Source: CAZJNX01 sp964547415 (GTDB lineage: Bacteria; Pseudomonadota; Alphaproteobacteria; Rhizobiales; Amorphaceae). Taken from it: a stretch of 41,036 nucleotides of DNA. Location of the stretch: NCBI GenBank assembly GCA_964547415.1, contig CAZJNX010000011.1:1-41036 (forward strand), read 5' to 3'. Positions 17,856 through 25,695 of this stretch are shown piece by piece. A model generated the notes under the pieces. The model made no database searches, was not told the DNA's origin, and saw nothing but the letters and a program-made list of their open reading frames with translations. The translations under genes and the position numbers were made by a program. The first letter of the stretch is position 1; each line of letters begins with the position of its first letter.

Positions 17856-19577
17856 TCAGGGAGCGGGCCGGTAGAGGTGAAGGTCGAGGAAGTCGCCCTT
17901 CGAGATGTTGAAGCCCGACACGGTGGCCGTGCGTTCGACGGCGAGGTCAGCGGCCCCGGCGGCGGCCAGGAAGGCGGCCTCTTGACGGGAATCCACCGAG
18001 GCGACCGCGCAGGGAAGGGTGCGCAGCGCCTCGACGGCCCGCTCCGGGCCGAGGAGGCGGGTCCCGGTCGCCGTCAGGAAGACGAGGCTCGGCTCGTTGA
18101 AGCCGACGGTGACGAGGGTCGGCTCCGGGCAGGCCGCGGCCGCCGGGTAGGCGGTGGCCAGCCGCGGGCTCAGCCACACGGTCTTCAGCCCCGGCAGGAC
18201 GAACCCGTAGGCCGCGGTGAACAGGACGAGGGTGGCGAGGACCGCCCCCGCGAGCCCCCGCGCGACCTCGGCCCGCAGGATCGTCCGCGCCGCGAGGAGG
18301 GCGATGGCCGCCCCCGCGAGCCCCAGCGCAACCCCCGGCACGGAGACCGGATCGGCGAGGAGAAGCGGCAGGACCAAGGCCGCCCCGAGCGCGGCGAGGC
18401 CGACGGCCGCCACCAGCGCCGCCGCGATCCGCTTCAGGAGCCGGCGCGGCACGTAGGACGGGTCGGCGAGGGTGGCGACGGCCAGGAGGGCGATGCCCGG
18501 CAGGAGCGGCAGGGTGTAGTGGGGCAGCTTGGTGGGGGCGAGCTCGAACACGATCCAGGCCGGCACCACGTAGGCGAGGGCGAACAGGCCCGCCGGCGCC
18601 CGCCGCCGCGCCCACATGCCCGGCGCGGCCAGGACGGCCGCCGCCGACATCGGGAAGGCGACCACGAAGAAGGCGGCGAGGTGGGTGAGGGGCGGGCCCC
18701 AGTGGCCCTCCTGCCCGGTCTGCGCCTTGCCGATGAAGTCCCGCCCGAGGGAGCCGGCGTAGAAGGCCCAGTCCGTCACCACCCCGATCGCCACGAACCA
18801 GGGCGCGGCGATCGCCGCCGCCACCAGGAGCCCCGGAACGAGCCGCAGGGAGCGCCAGAAGCCGCGTCCCTCCCGGTCGAGGGCGAGGAGGGCGAGGACG
18901 GTGAGCCCCGAGACCATCGCGATGATGGGTCCCTTGACGAGAAGGCCGAGGGCGACGGCCACCCAGAACAGGAGGGGCATCCCGACGAAGGGAAGGCGCG
19001 TTCCGGGCGCCATGGCGCGCCCGGCGAGCCAGATCCGGGCGAGCGCGGCCTGGGCCGTCACCACGGTCGCCAGGAGGACGGCGTCGGTCTTGGCGATGCG
19101 CGCCTCGAAGGCGAGGATGATGGTCGCCGCCATCAGGAAGCCGGTGGCGAGCGCGTGCCCCGCCGGCAGGAAGGCGCGGGCGAGAAAGACCGTCATCAGG
19201 ACGGCGAGGACGGCGCCGAGGAAGGACGGCACGCGGTAGACCCAAAGGGGTGCGGCCTCGGCCTTTCCGGAGAGCGTCGCGCTCGCCGCCTGCAGCCAGT
19301 GGATGCCCACCGGCTTCTTGTGGCGCGGGTCGTCCTGGAAGCGGATGTCGACGAAGTCGCCCGTCTCCATCATCTGTTTCGTCGCCTGGGTGTAGCGCGG
19401 CTCGTCCCGGTCGACCGGGGGGATCGCCGTCACGCCCGGCAGGAAGGCGGCGAGGCAGAAGGCGATCAGCAGGAGCAGGCCCGCGAGCGGGCGGCGGCCC
19501 AGGAAGGCGATCGGCCCCGCGAGACCGGGCGAGGCCGGCCGCGCCGCGTCGGGCGACCTTGCGACTTCAGCGTCCAC
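17856..19577 (-). CDS. family 39 (ArnT-like) glycosyltransferase
   Basis: A 573-residue polytopic inner-membrane GT-C enzyme. After a short cytoplasmic lead comes TM1 (about 30-50), then the acidic loop PPVDRDEPRYTQATKQM (54-70), which carries the catalytic Asp/Glu of the PMT/ArnT family, then about ten more hydrophobic helices and a C-terminal soluble part. Such enzymes move a sugar from a polyprenyl-phosphate donor to lipid A, protein or another envelope acceptor. The GTG at 19577 with GGGAAG upstream is preferred; a GTG at 19634 would add 19 residues. It heads the GT39-GT2-LAB_N operon. The acceptor is not known. Confidence 0.87.
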   Translation of the reverse strand: MDAEVARSPDAARPASPGLAGPIAFLGRRPLAGLLLLIAFCLAAFLPGVTAIPPVDRDEPRYTQATKQMMETGDFVDIRFQDDPRHKKPVGIHWLQAASATLSGKAEAAPLWVYRVPSFLGAVLAVLMTVFLARAFLPAGHALATGFLMAATIILAFEARIAKTDAVLLATVVTAQAALARIWLAGRAMAPGTRLPFVGMPLLFWVAVALGLLVKGPIIAMVSGLTVLALLALDREGRGFWRSLRLVPGLLVAAAIAAPWFVAIGVVTDWAFYAGSLGRDFIGKAQTGQEGHWGPPLTHLAAFFVVAFPMSAAAVLAAPGMWARRRAPAGLFALAYVVPAWIVFELAPTKLPHYTLPLLPGIALLAVATLADPSYVPRRLLKRIAAALVAAVGLAALGAALVLPLLLADPVSVPGVALGLAGAAIALLAARTILRAEVARGLAGAVLATLVLFTAAYGFVLPGLKTVWLSPRLATAYPAAAACPEPTLVTVGFNEPSLVFLTATGTRLLGPERAVEALRTLPCAVASVDSRQEAAFLAAAGAADLAVERTATVSGFNISKGDFLDLHLYRPAP

Positions 19578-19713
19578 GGATCGATCTTCCCGTTCGGGCC
19601 CACCGGCGGCGCCGGACCGTGCGGCTTCAAGCACGTTTCGCCGCCCGCGGGAAGCCGCGGCCGGGCCGCCGCGGCCCGAAAGGCGTGGACGGCGGCCCGG
19701 GCGGGCGCGGCGC

Positions 19714-20787
19714 CTACTCCCGCGGCCCCATGGGCGCGCCGCGGGCGAGCACCTCCACCTCCGCGTCGACGCCCGGCGTCACCTCGAAGCGGTGGACGAA
19801 GTTGCCGTCGGAGTGGCGGACCTTGGCGAGGTAGGTGCCCTCCGCGAGGATGAGGCTCGGGAACGCGCCGACGTAGGAGAACAGCTCCGTCCCGTCCTCG
19901 TCGAGGATGGTCCATTCGGTGTCGGCGAGCGCCTCGCCCCCCGGCTCGGACACCAGCTTCAGCGAGATGTCCGCCGCCCGGTGGTGCATGGTGACGGCGG
20001 TGAGCGACCCGGGGCTGACGAGGAGGTCCGCGCTCCTGACCGCGTTGGTGGCGCCGTAGCGGCTCACCACGTGGTAAGGGCCGGCCGGCAGGGGCAGGAC
20101 GTAGCCCGGCCGCGCCTCGGCCACCAGGCGGCGGGCCTCCTCCTCGAACTCGCCGGGGGCGTAGATCTCGAAGGTGAGCCGCTCCGGCGCGAGCGCCCCG
20201 CCGCCCTCGATCCGCGCGTCGAGGGACAGGCCCCCCGCGTCGAGCACGAACGTCTCCCCGTGGTAGGGCCGGTCGACCTCGACGAGGCGGGACTTGCCCG
20301 CGCGCCCGAAGGCGGCGTGGACGAGGTAGCGCCCGGGCCGCATCGTCACCTCCGCCCGGCCGCCCTTCGCGGTGCGGATGAGGGGAAGGGAGCCGTCCTG
20401 ACCCGGGATCTCGGCGAAGATGCGCCAGGTGACGCCCTCGGCGAGGATCGGCCCGTCCTCGGACAGGCGCGCGGCGAGGACGAGGCGGCTTTGCACGTCC
20501 GCCGGGGTGCCGGTGATCCCGTCCCGCGCGGCGGCGTAGGGGGCGAGGGAGGAGGTGAGGCGGTCGGTGAGGAGCTTGCGGCCCCGCGCGGCCGGGTCGA
20601 TCAGGTTCTCGATCGCCGCTTCGGCCGAGCCCGCGGCGTCCGCGCCTGGCTTCGCCCGGGGAACCGGCACGTCGGCGAGGGCGGGCGCCGCCGCGACGAC
20701 GAGCGCCGCGAGGGCGGCGGCGATGACCGCCAGGCGTCGCGCCGCGGTCCGTTGCCGGTCTCCGACGGGTAGAGTGGTCCTCGCCAT
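19714..20787 (-). CDS. secreted beta-rich hypothetical protein
   Basis: A 357-residue exported protein. The signal peptide is clear: basic start, RRLAVIAAALAALVVAAAPALA, cleavage before Asp. After an Ala/Pro stretch, the mature part has repeated beta motifs of prealbumin or carboxypeptidase-regulatory type, for example RPGRYLVHAAFGRAGKSRLV, PAGPYHVVSRYG and AEGTYLAKVRHSDGN, each of the form [PG]xYxVxxxxG. I know no function for it; a periplasmic structural or binding role is plausible. The ATG at 20787 starts the signal peptide; the longer frame to 21540 overlaps the nitroreductase antisense and is rejected. It sits 136 bases upstream of the GT39 operon. Confidence 0.8.
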   Translation of the reverse strand: MARTTLPVGDRQRTAARRLAVIAAALAALVVAAAPALADVPVPRAKPGADAAGSAEAAIENLIDPAARGRKLLTDRLTSSLAPYAAARDGITGTPADVQSRLVLAARLSEDGPILAEGVTWRIFAEIPGQDGSLPLIRTAKGGRAEVTMRPGRYLVHAAFGRAGKSRLVEVDRPYHGETFVLDAGGLSLDARIEGGGALAPERLTFEIYAPGEFEEEARRLVAEARPGYVLPLPAGPYHVVSRYGATNAVRSADLLVSPGSLTAVTMHHRAADISLKLVSEPGGEALADTEWTILDEDGTELFSYVGAFPSLILAEGTYLAKVRHSDGNFVHRFEVTPGVDAEVEVLARGAPMGPRE

Positions 20788-20937
20788 CCTTGTCGCGCGC
20801 CTCCGGATCACACGGGCGAGGGGTCGCCCTCGCCACCCCCTTGCGTTCCAGTCCGCCCGGATAGCACATCGCGCTTCGGGATGGCAGAACCCGCGCGCAT
20901 GGCGAGGGCGCGCGGCGGCGGGGCGAGGAGGACGGCG

Positions 20938-21618
20938 ATGGCGGGAAGCGAGAGTGGACCGGAGCGGGCGAGGGCGACGGCGGACACGGGCGCCGCGGCG
21001 GGGGCGGCGGCTCCGGCGGACCCGCCGTCCTTTCTGCCGGACGGGGTGAACGGGGCGCTCCTCGCGTACCTGTCGCGCCGCCGCTCGGTCGCGGCCGCGA
21101 GCCTCGGCGAGCCCGGCCCCGACGGCGAGACGCTCGCCCGCATGGTGGAGATCGCCGCGCGCGTCCCCGACCACGGCAAGCTCGCCCCGTGGCGCTTCGT
21201 CGCCTTCCGCGGCGAGGCGCGCCGCCGGGCGGGCGAGGCGTTCGCAAGGATCCTCGCCGGGCGCGACGGGATCACCGCGGAGGACACGCTGCAGCGGGAG
21301 CGGGAGCGCTTCACGCGGGCCCCCGTGGTCGTCGCGGTGGTCAGCCGTGCCGCGCCGCACCCGAAGATCCCGGAATGGGAGCAGGTGCTCTCGGCGGGCG
21401 CGGCCGCGCTCAACCTCGTGCACGCGGCGAACGCCTTCGGCTTCTCGGCCAACTGGCTCACCGAGTGGATCGCCTACGACGAAGAGGCGCGGGCCGCCCT
21501 CGGCCTGTCGGAAGACGAGCGGATCGCCGCCTTCGTCCATATCGGCACGGCCGCGGCCGTGCCCGGCGACAGGGCGCGGCCGGACCTTTCGACGATCCTC
21601 ACCGTCGAGGACGGCTGA
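20938..21618 (+). CDS. nitroreductase family protein
   Basis: A 226-residue FMN-dependent oxidoreductase of the nitroreductase superfamily, YdjA-like subgroup. Visible marks are the N-terminal YLSRRRSVAAASLGEPGP, the FMN-site region ARVPDHGKLAPWRFVAFRG, ALNLVHAANAFGFSANWLTE and the C-terminal FVHIGTA. These enzymes reduce nitro groups, quinones or flavin with NAD(P)H. The first 40 residues are low-complexity. The ATG at 20938 follows GAGGAGGACGGCG; an earlier in-frame start at 20881 has no ribosome site. The gene converges on the AI-2E permease gene, the two stops being seven bases apart. Confidence 0.88.
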   Translation: MAGSESGPERARATADTGAAAGAAAPADPPSFLPDGVNGALLAYLSRRRSVAAASLGEPGPDGETLARMVEIAARVPDHGKLAPWRFVAFRGEARRRAGEAFARILAGRDGITAEDTLQRERERFTRAPVVVAVVSRAAPHPKIPEWEQVLSAGAAALNLVHAANAFGFSANWLTEWIAYDEEARAALGLSEDERIAAFVHIGTAAAVPGDRARPDLSTILTVEDG

Positions 21619-21625
21619 GGCGCCG

Positions 21626-22759
21626 TCAGCCTGCCCCGGCCTCCTCCGCCTCGCGCCCTTCCTCGCCGCGGGAGGACAGGAAGTCGCCGAGGGGCTGGAG
21701 CGGGGGCACGTGCTCGCAGAAGGCGCGGACCGTGACGAGGAGGGGCACGGCGAGGAGCATGCCCATCACCGACCACAGCCATGCCCAGAAGGCGACCGCG
21801 AGAAAGACGACCACCACGTTCATCCGAAGCTGCCGCCCGACGAAGTAGGGCGTCACGAACTGCCCCTCCGCGGAGGTGATGGCGAAGTAGAGGCCGCCCG
21901 CCACGAGCGCCCAGCCCGGCTCGTCGAAGGTGACGAGGCCGACCACGCTCGCCGTCGCCACGCCCAGGATCGCGCCGAGGTAGGGCACGAAGTTGAAGGC
22001 GAAGGCGAGAAGGCCGAACACCACCGGGTAGGGCATCCCGATCGACCACATGGCGGTGCCGATCGCGATGCCGAGGCCGGCGTTGATGATGGTGATGGTG
22101 AAAAGGTAGCGCGAGAGCTTGCGCTCGATGTCGTGGGCGATGCGCATCGCCCGCCGCTTGTCCTTGAACGAGGGCAGGACGTGGACGACCTTCTCGTAGA
22201 ACATGTCCCCGGACGCGAGGACGAGAAACAGGAGCACGAGCACGAAGAAGACCTGGGCGGCGATCACCGGCGTTCCGAAGGCGATCCCGACGAAGGTGTC
22301 GTCGTCCCGGACGACGACCTCGGTCGCTTCCCGCTCGCCGCCGCCGCTCGCCACCTCGCCGACCTTCTCCTTCGCCTCCATGACGGCCTCGGCGGCGCCC
22401 GCGAGGGAGCGCAGCTTCCATTCGATCTCCCGGGCGTAGCGGGGCATCTCGTCGAGCCAGCCGGTCACCGGCGTCGCGAACGCGCCGACGACGGCCAGCA
22501 TGCCGAAAAAGAGCGTCAGCACGATCGCGAGCGCGGTGATCCCCGGCGGCACGCCGCGCCGCTCCAGCCAGCGCCGCACCGGGCTGAAGACGAGGGCGAG
22601 CAGGAAGGCGAGCACCACGGGGACGAGGAAGTCGCGGGCGGCGGCCGTGGCCGCGACGGCCGCGATGAGGAACAGCCCCACGATCGCCCAGCGGACCGGC
22701 TGCCGCGCCTCGGCGAGTGTCCGGATGCTGCCTGATTCGCTCTTGGCGTTGATGGTCAC
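21626..22759 (-). CDS. AI-2E family transporter (PerM/TqsA superfamily)
   Basis: A 377-residue inner-membrane protein of the AI-2E exporter/PerM superfamily. It has two N-terminal helix pairs (about 23-60 and 72-95), a soluble loop (100-175) and a C-terminal helix bundle with the family region FGLLAFAFNFVPYLGAILG and TPYFVGRQLRMN. Members export small molecules or act as Na+/H+ antiporters; the substrate here is open. It begins with GTG at 22759, with only a weak ribosome site. An acidic C-terminus (SSRGEEGREAEEAG) ends it. Confidence 0.88.
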   Translation of the reverse strand: MTINAKSESGSIRTLAEARQPVRWAIVGLFLIAAVAATAAARDFLVPVVLAFLLALVFSPVRRWLERRGVPPGITALAIVLTLFFGMLAVVGAFATPVTGWLDEMPRYAREIEWKLRSLAGAAEAVMEAKEKVGEVASGGGEREATEVVVRDDDTFVGIAFGTPVIAAQVFFVLVLLFLVLASGDMFYEKVVHVLPSFKDKRRAMRIAHDIERKLSRYLFTITIINAGLGIAIGTAMWSIGMPYPVVFGLLAFAFNFVPYLGAILGVATASVVGLVTFDEPGWALVAGGLYFAITSAEGQFVTPYFVGRQLRMNVVVVFLAVAFWAWLWSVMGMLLAVPLLVTVRAFCEHVPPLQPLGDFLSSRGEEGREAEEAGAG

Positions 22760-22912
22760 GGGACGGGCCTTGCAGGTCGTGGCGCGCGCGGGCGGGGCGG
22801 GGCCGGGCGGACGGCGCCCGGCGTGGCTTTCGAAAGGGGATGGACGCCCGCCGGCCCGTCCGGTTGCCGGACGGGGGCGTCGGCACGGGCCCGCCGGGCG
22901 CCGGACGCGCCG

Positions 22913-23262
22913 TCAGCTCGCCCGGCGGAACGAGCGGGGCGAGGGGGCATCGTCCGGCTCGTCGGTGGTGTGCGAAAGCATGGCGAGCGGCACCTGGAAG
23001 CGGGCGAGAAGGCCCTCGGCCTCGAAGGCGAGGTCCACCGCCGCGCTCGAGGGCGGCGGTTCATCGCCTCGGCCGCGGCGGGGGAGGGGATGGCGGCGCG
23101 CTGCGGGATGAGTTGCCAGAACACGACGGCGGTCGCGATCGACACCATCGCCGTCATGGCCTCGCCGAGCCCCTCGAGCCCGTAGAGGGGGCACCACAGG
23201 GTAAGGAGCCCGCCGGGGTGGGTGAGGCCGTACGCGACGATGAAGGCGGATCGCTCGTCGAA
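22913..23262 (-). pseudogene. remnant of an ethylene-receptor-like sensor kinase N-terminus
   Basis: Residues encoded by 23262-23053 (ERSAFIVAYGLTHPGGLLTL, then TAMVSIATAVVFWQLIPQ and AAIPSPAAAEAMNRR) match the second and third membrane helices and the linker that open many bacterial PAS/histidine kinases with an ethylene-receptor-type domain. The start with the first helix is missing. Near 23055 the frame shifts by one base, and a codon-biased frame runs on (AAVDLAFEAEGLLARFQVPL) to the stop at 22913. No kinase domain remains. The metal-ligand Cys of FIVxCGxTH is Tyr here. This is most likely a truncated, frameshifted relic; a sequencing error could explain only the frameshift. Confidence 0.6.
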
Positions 23263-23540
23263 ACGACGTGGCCGGGCACGTCGTGTGGGCCCGTCCTCGC
23301 GAACGGCCCGGGGCGCCGGGCCGGGACGGAACAGGACTGTCGTCCCAGGATTTCTTTCATATGCCGATGAACCCGAACCCTGTCGGGACGTCAACGGCGC
23401 CACGCGGGATCCTTCCACCCGTTCCGGCATCTCCATGCCGGCGCGTCGATTGCGTGCGCGCGTCGCCATCCCGTCGATTTCGGCGAGTATTTTCCGGATT
23501 AACTCATTCGGAACCAAGTTAAGGTGCGGCGAATTTTCAA
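23263..23540. other. gap before the PRC-barrel gene
   Basis: No intact gene was seen. The right third is relatively AT-rich (23481-23540), suggesting promoter material for the secreted PRC-barrel protein. Confidence 0.4.
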
Positions 23541-23557
23541 TTGGCACGCCTGTTGAC
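23541..23557 (+). promoter_or_regulatory. possible sigma-54-like promoter
   Basis: TTGGCACG-CCTG-TTGAC matches the -24 element TTGGCACG exactly with the right four-base spacing, but the -12 element is TTGA, not TTGC. It lies about 55 bases before the ATG at 23613. The -12 mismatch is at a key base, so this stays tentative. Confidence 0.3.
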
Positions 23558-23612
23558 ATGCCCGCGCGACGGGCCGCGACGACAGGCCGAACTTGCTCCT
23601 GTGGAGACGACA

Positions 23613-25259
23613 ATGACACGCTTTCTGTCCGGAACGGCGCTGGCAACGCTCTTGATGGCCGTCGGTGCGCAGGCCGAGGCCCAGGAGGCCACGCCGACGA
23701 CCGAATCCATCCGCGCCTGCATGGTCACCTCGCCCATCCCCGAAGGCTCGAGCACGCGGGAGCACTTCCGCAGCCTCGACCAGGACGGTGACGGGACGGT
23801 GACGCGCCGCGAGTACCTGGAATGCTTCCGCGCCCATGGCGTGGAGATGAACGAACACAGCGTCGCGTCCTTCAACGCGATCTTCTCCGAGGTCGCGGGA
23901 CCGGAGTCCGACACGCTCACCCTCGCCGACTACGAGGCGGTGATGCGCGACCGCGGCCTCTACCGGGAGGCCGCCGCCCCCGAGCCCCGGGCCAAACCCG
24001 CCGGCGAGGGCACGCAGCAGGCGGCGCGCGAGGGCGGGCGACAGCAGGCGGCCGCCGGTGGCACCCAGCAGGCGGCGGGTCAGGGTGCGCAGCAGCAGGC
24101 GGCGAGCCCGGGTGCACAGCAGCAGGCGGCCACCCGTGACGGCGAACGGCAGCAGCAGCAGCAGACCGGCGGCACGCAGGAGGCAGCGGCCCGGGAGGGC
24201 GCCGGGCGGCAGGCGACCGGCGAGGACGGCGCGCAGATCGTCATCCGGCAGCCCGAGCAGGCCGCGGCCGCGGACGCCGGCGGCCAGCAGGCGAGCGACG
24301 GGGACGATCCCCGCGTCGTGATCCGCCAGCCCGAGCAGACCATCATCGTCGAGATGGACGACGCGGAAGTGACCGTGCGCGAGCCCGAGGCCGACGCCTC
24401 GGTCGAGCGGGCGGACGCCACCGGGGGCGGCGAGCAGGACGCGGCCGGGACCGGCGGCCCGAGCGCCACCGGCCAGCAGCCGGCCGCCACCGCGGCGGAT
24501 GCCAGCCAGCAGCCGGCCGCCACCGCGGCCGACCCCGGCGAGCAGCCGGCCGCCACCGGCGGGCAGCAGGCCGCCGCCACTGGCGATACCGGAGAGGAGC
24601 AGGCCGCCACCGCGGCCGACACCGGCGGCTCGGGCGGCGACGACGGGGGCCTCGTCACCCGTCACGGGGGCGCGGGCGAACGCACGGCGGCGGCCGAGAC
24701 CGACACGACGACCGGCACCACCGAAGAGCGGACCGCCCCCGAGACGATGGAGAGCGCTGCCGACGCGGTGCCGGACGAGCGGGCGCTCGCCGCCGCGACG
24801 GCCGAGACGCCCGGCGAGGGCGGCCGGCAGCCCGCGAGCGACCGGCAAGCCGCCACCGACCGGCAGGCGAGCGACGGCGAGCAGGTGGCGACCGACCGGC
24901 AGGCGAGCGACCAGCAGGCGAGCGAAAGCCAGCAGGCGGCGGACGCCGCGCAGGACGAGCCGGTGAGCGTCGCCTACGACGACATCGTGGGCGAGGACGT
25001 GGTGAACGCGGCCGGGGAGGAGATCGGCTCCATCGAGGACATCCTCCTCGACCCCTCGACGGGGCGGCCGGTGGTCGTCGTGTCGGCCGGTGGCTTCCTC
25101 GGCATCGGCGACACCGAGGTGGTGTTCGACTACGACCTCCTCGAGGTCGAGGGCGACCGCGTGGTGATCGACACCCGCCTGTCGGAGGAGAGCGTCGAGG
25201 AGGCGCAGGGCTACGAGGAAGCGCGCTACCAGCCGCTCCCGGAGACCATGCGCCGCTGA
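23613..25259 (+). CDS. secreted EF-hand, Q/A-rich and PRC-barrel protein
   Basis: A 548-residue exported protein with three parts. A signal peptide (1-23, ending QAEAQ) leads to an EF-hand-like domain, with loop Asp56, Asp58, Asp60, Thr62, Glu67 (DQDGDGTVTRRE) and a weaker second site near 100-108. Residues about 130-450 are low-complexity Gln/Ala/Thr repeats with recurring VIRQPEQ and VTVREPE motifs. Residues 451-548 form a PRC-barrel (IGSIEDILLDPSTGRPVVVV). Similar repeat-plus-PRC proteins occur in Hyphomicrobiales, but none has a settled role that I know. The ATG at 23613 is set by the signal peptide and GGAG. Likely periplasmic or surface-exposed and calcium-responsive (inference). Confidence 0.85.
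   Translation: MTRFLSGTALATLLMAVGAQAEAQEATPTTESIRACMVTSPIPEGSSTREHFRSLDQDGDGTVTRREYLECFRAHGVEMNEHSVASFNAIFSEVAGPESDTLTLADYEAVMRDRGLYREAAAPEPRAKPAGEGTQQAAREGGRQQAAAGGTQQAAGQGAQQQAASPGAQQQAATRDGERQQQQQTGGTQEAAAREGAGRQATGEDGAQIVIRQPEQAAAADAGGQQASDGDDPRVVIRQPEQTIIVEMDDAEVTVREPEADASVERADATGGGEQDAAGTGGPSATGQQPAATAADASQQPAATAADPGEQPAATGGQQAAATGDTGEEQAATAADTGGSGGDDGGLVTRHGGAGERTAAAETDTTTGTTEERTAPETMESAADAVPDERALAAATAETPGEGGRQPASDRQAATDRQASDGEQVATDRQASDQQASESQQAADAAQDEPVSVAYDDIVGEDVVNAAGEEIGSIEDILLDPSTGRPVVVVSAGGFLGIGDTEVVFDYDLLEVEGDRVVIDTRLSEESVEEAQGYEEARYQPLPETMRR
24474..24624 (+). repeat. 33-bp in-gene tandem repeat
   Basis: CAGCAGCCGGCCGCCACCGC begins at 24474 and again at 24507, with a near copy at 24540 and degenerate copies to 24624. 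The protein unit is QQPAATAADAS (11 residues). It lies inside the PRC-barrel protein gene and is prone to length change. Confidence 0.75.
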
Positions 25260-25695
25260 CCGGCGGCGATCCGCGGGCCTTCTCGCCCGCTCCGGCACGA
25301 CGGCGGGCGGGGCCCCGCTCCGCGCGCCGTTTCCTTTCGGCCCCGCGACGGCACCCGCTCGCCGCGATCGCCCACCCGCCGCGTCGGCCCGCCCCGTCCT
25401 CGACGAGCGGATGCGAGGGCGAGCCCGCGTGCGACGGCGGGCTGCCCGGCGAGGGTCCGTCCCCGCCCGACGGCAACCGCCGCCCCGCGGTCGGCCGCCG
25501 CGGATCCTTGCGGCACCCGCCAGCGAAATCCGGCGCTGTAATCGGTCGGTCCGTGATCGTCGTCACAAGTCGCCGCCGGCCCGTGCGTCATCCTCACCGC
25601 CGACCATCGAGAACGGTGCGCCGATGACCCGGGCGCAGTGGCTCGGCCCGCCTCGGCCGTTCCCATGGCCGTCGTCATGTAAAGGGGACAAGAGG
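25260..25695. other. intergenic region before the beta-helix RTX gene
   Basis: This 436-base region has no convincing gene. A small hairpin GCGGGC-6-GCCCGC (25273-25290) just after the PRC gene may aid termination. Less GC-rich sequence near 25520-25570 may hold the promoter of the RTX gene. Confidence 0.4.

Noticed and set aside
22756..23646. 296-residue minus-strand frame as one intact gene
   Set aside because: Only residues near 129-198 look like protein; both flanks are shadow sequence, so a relic is the better reading.
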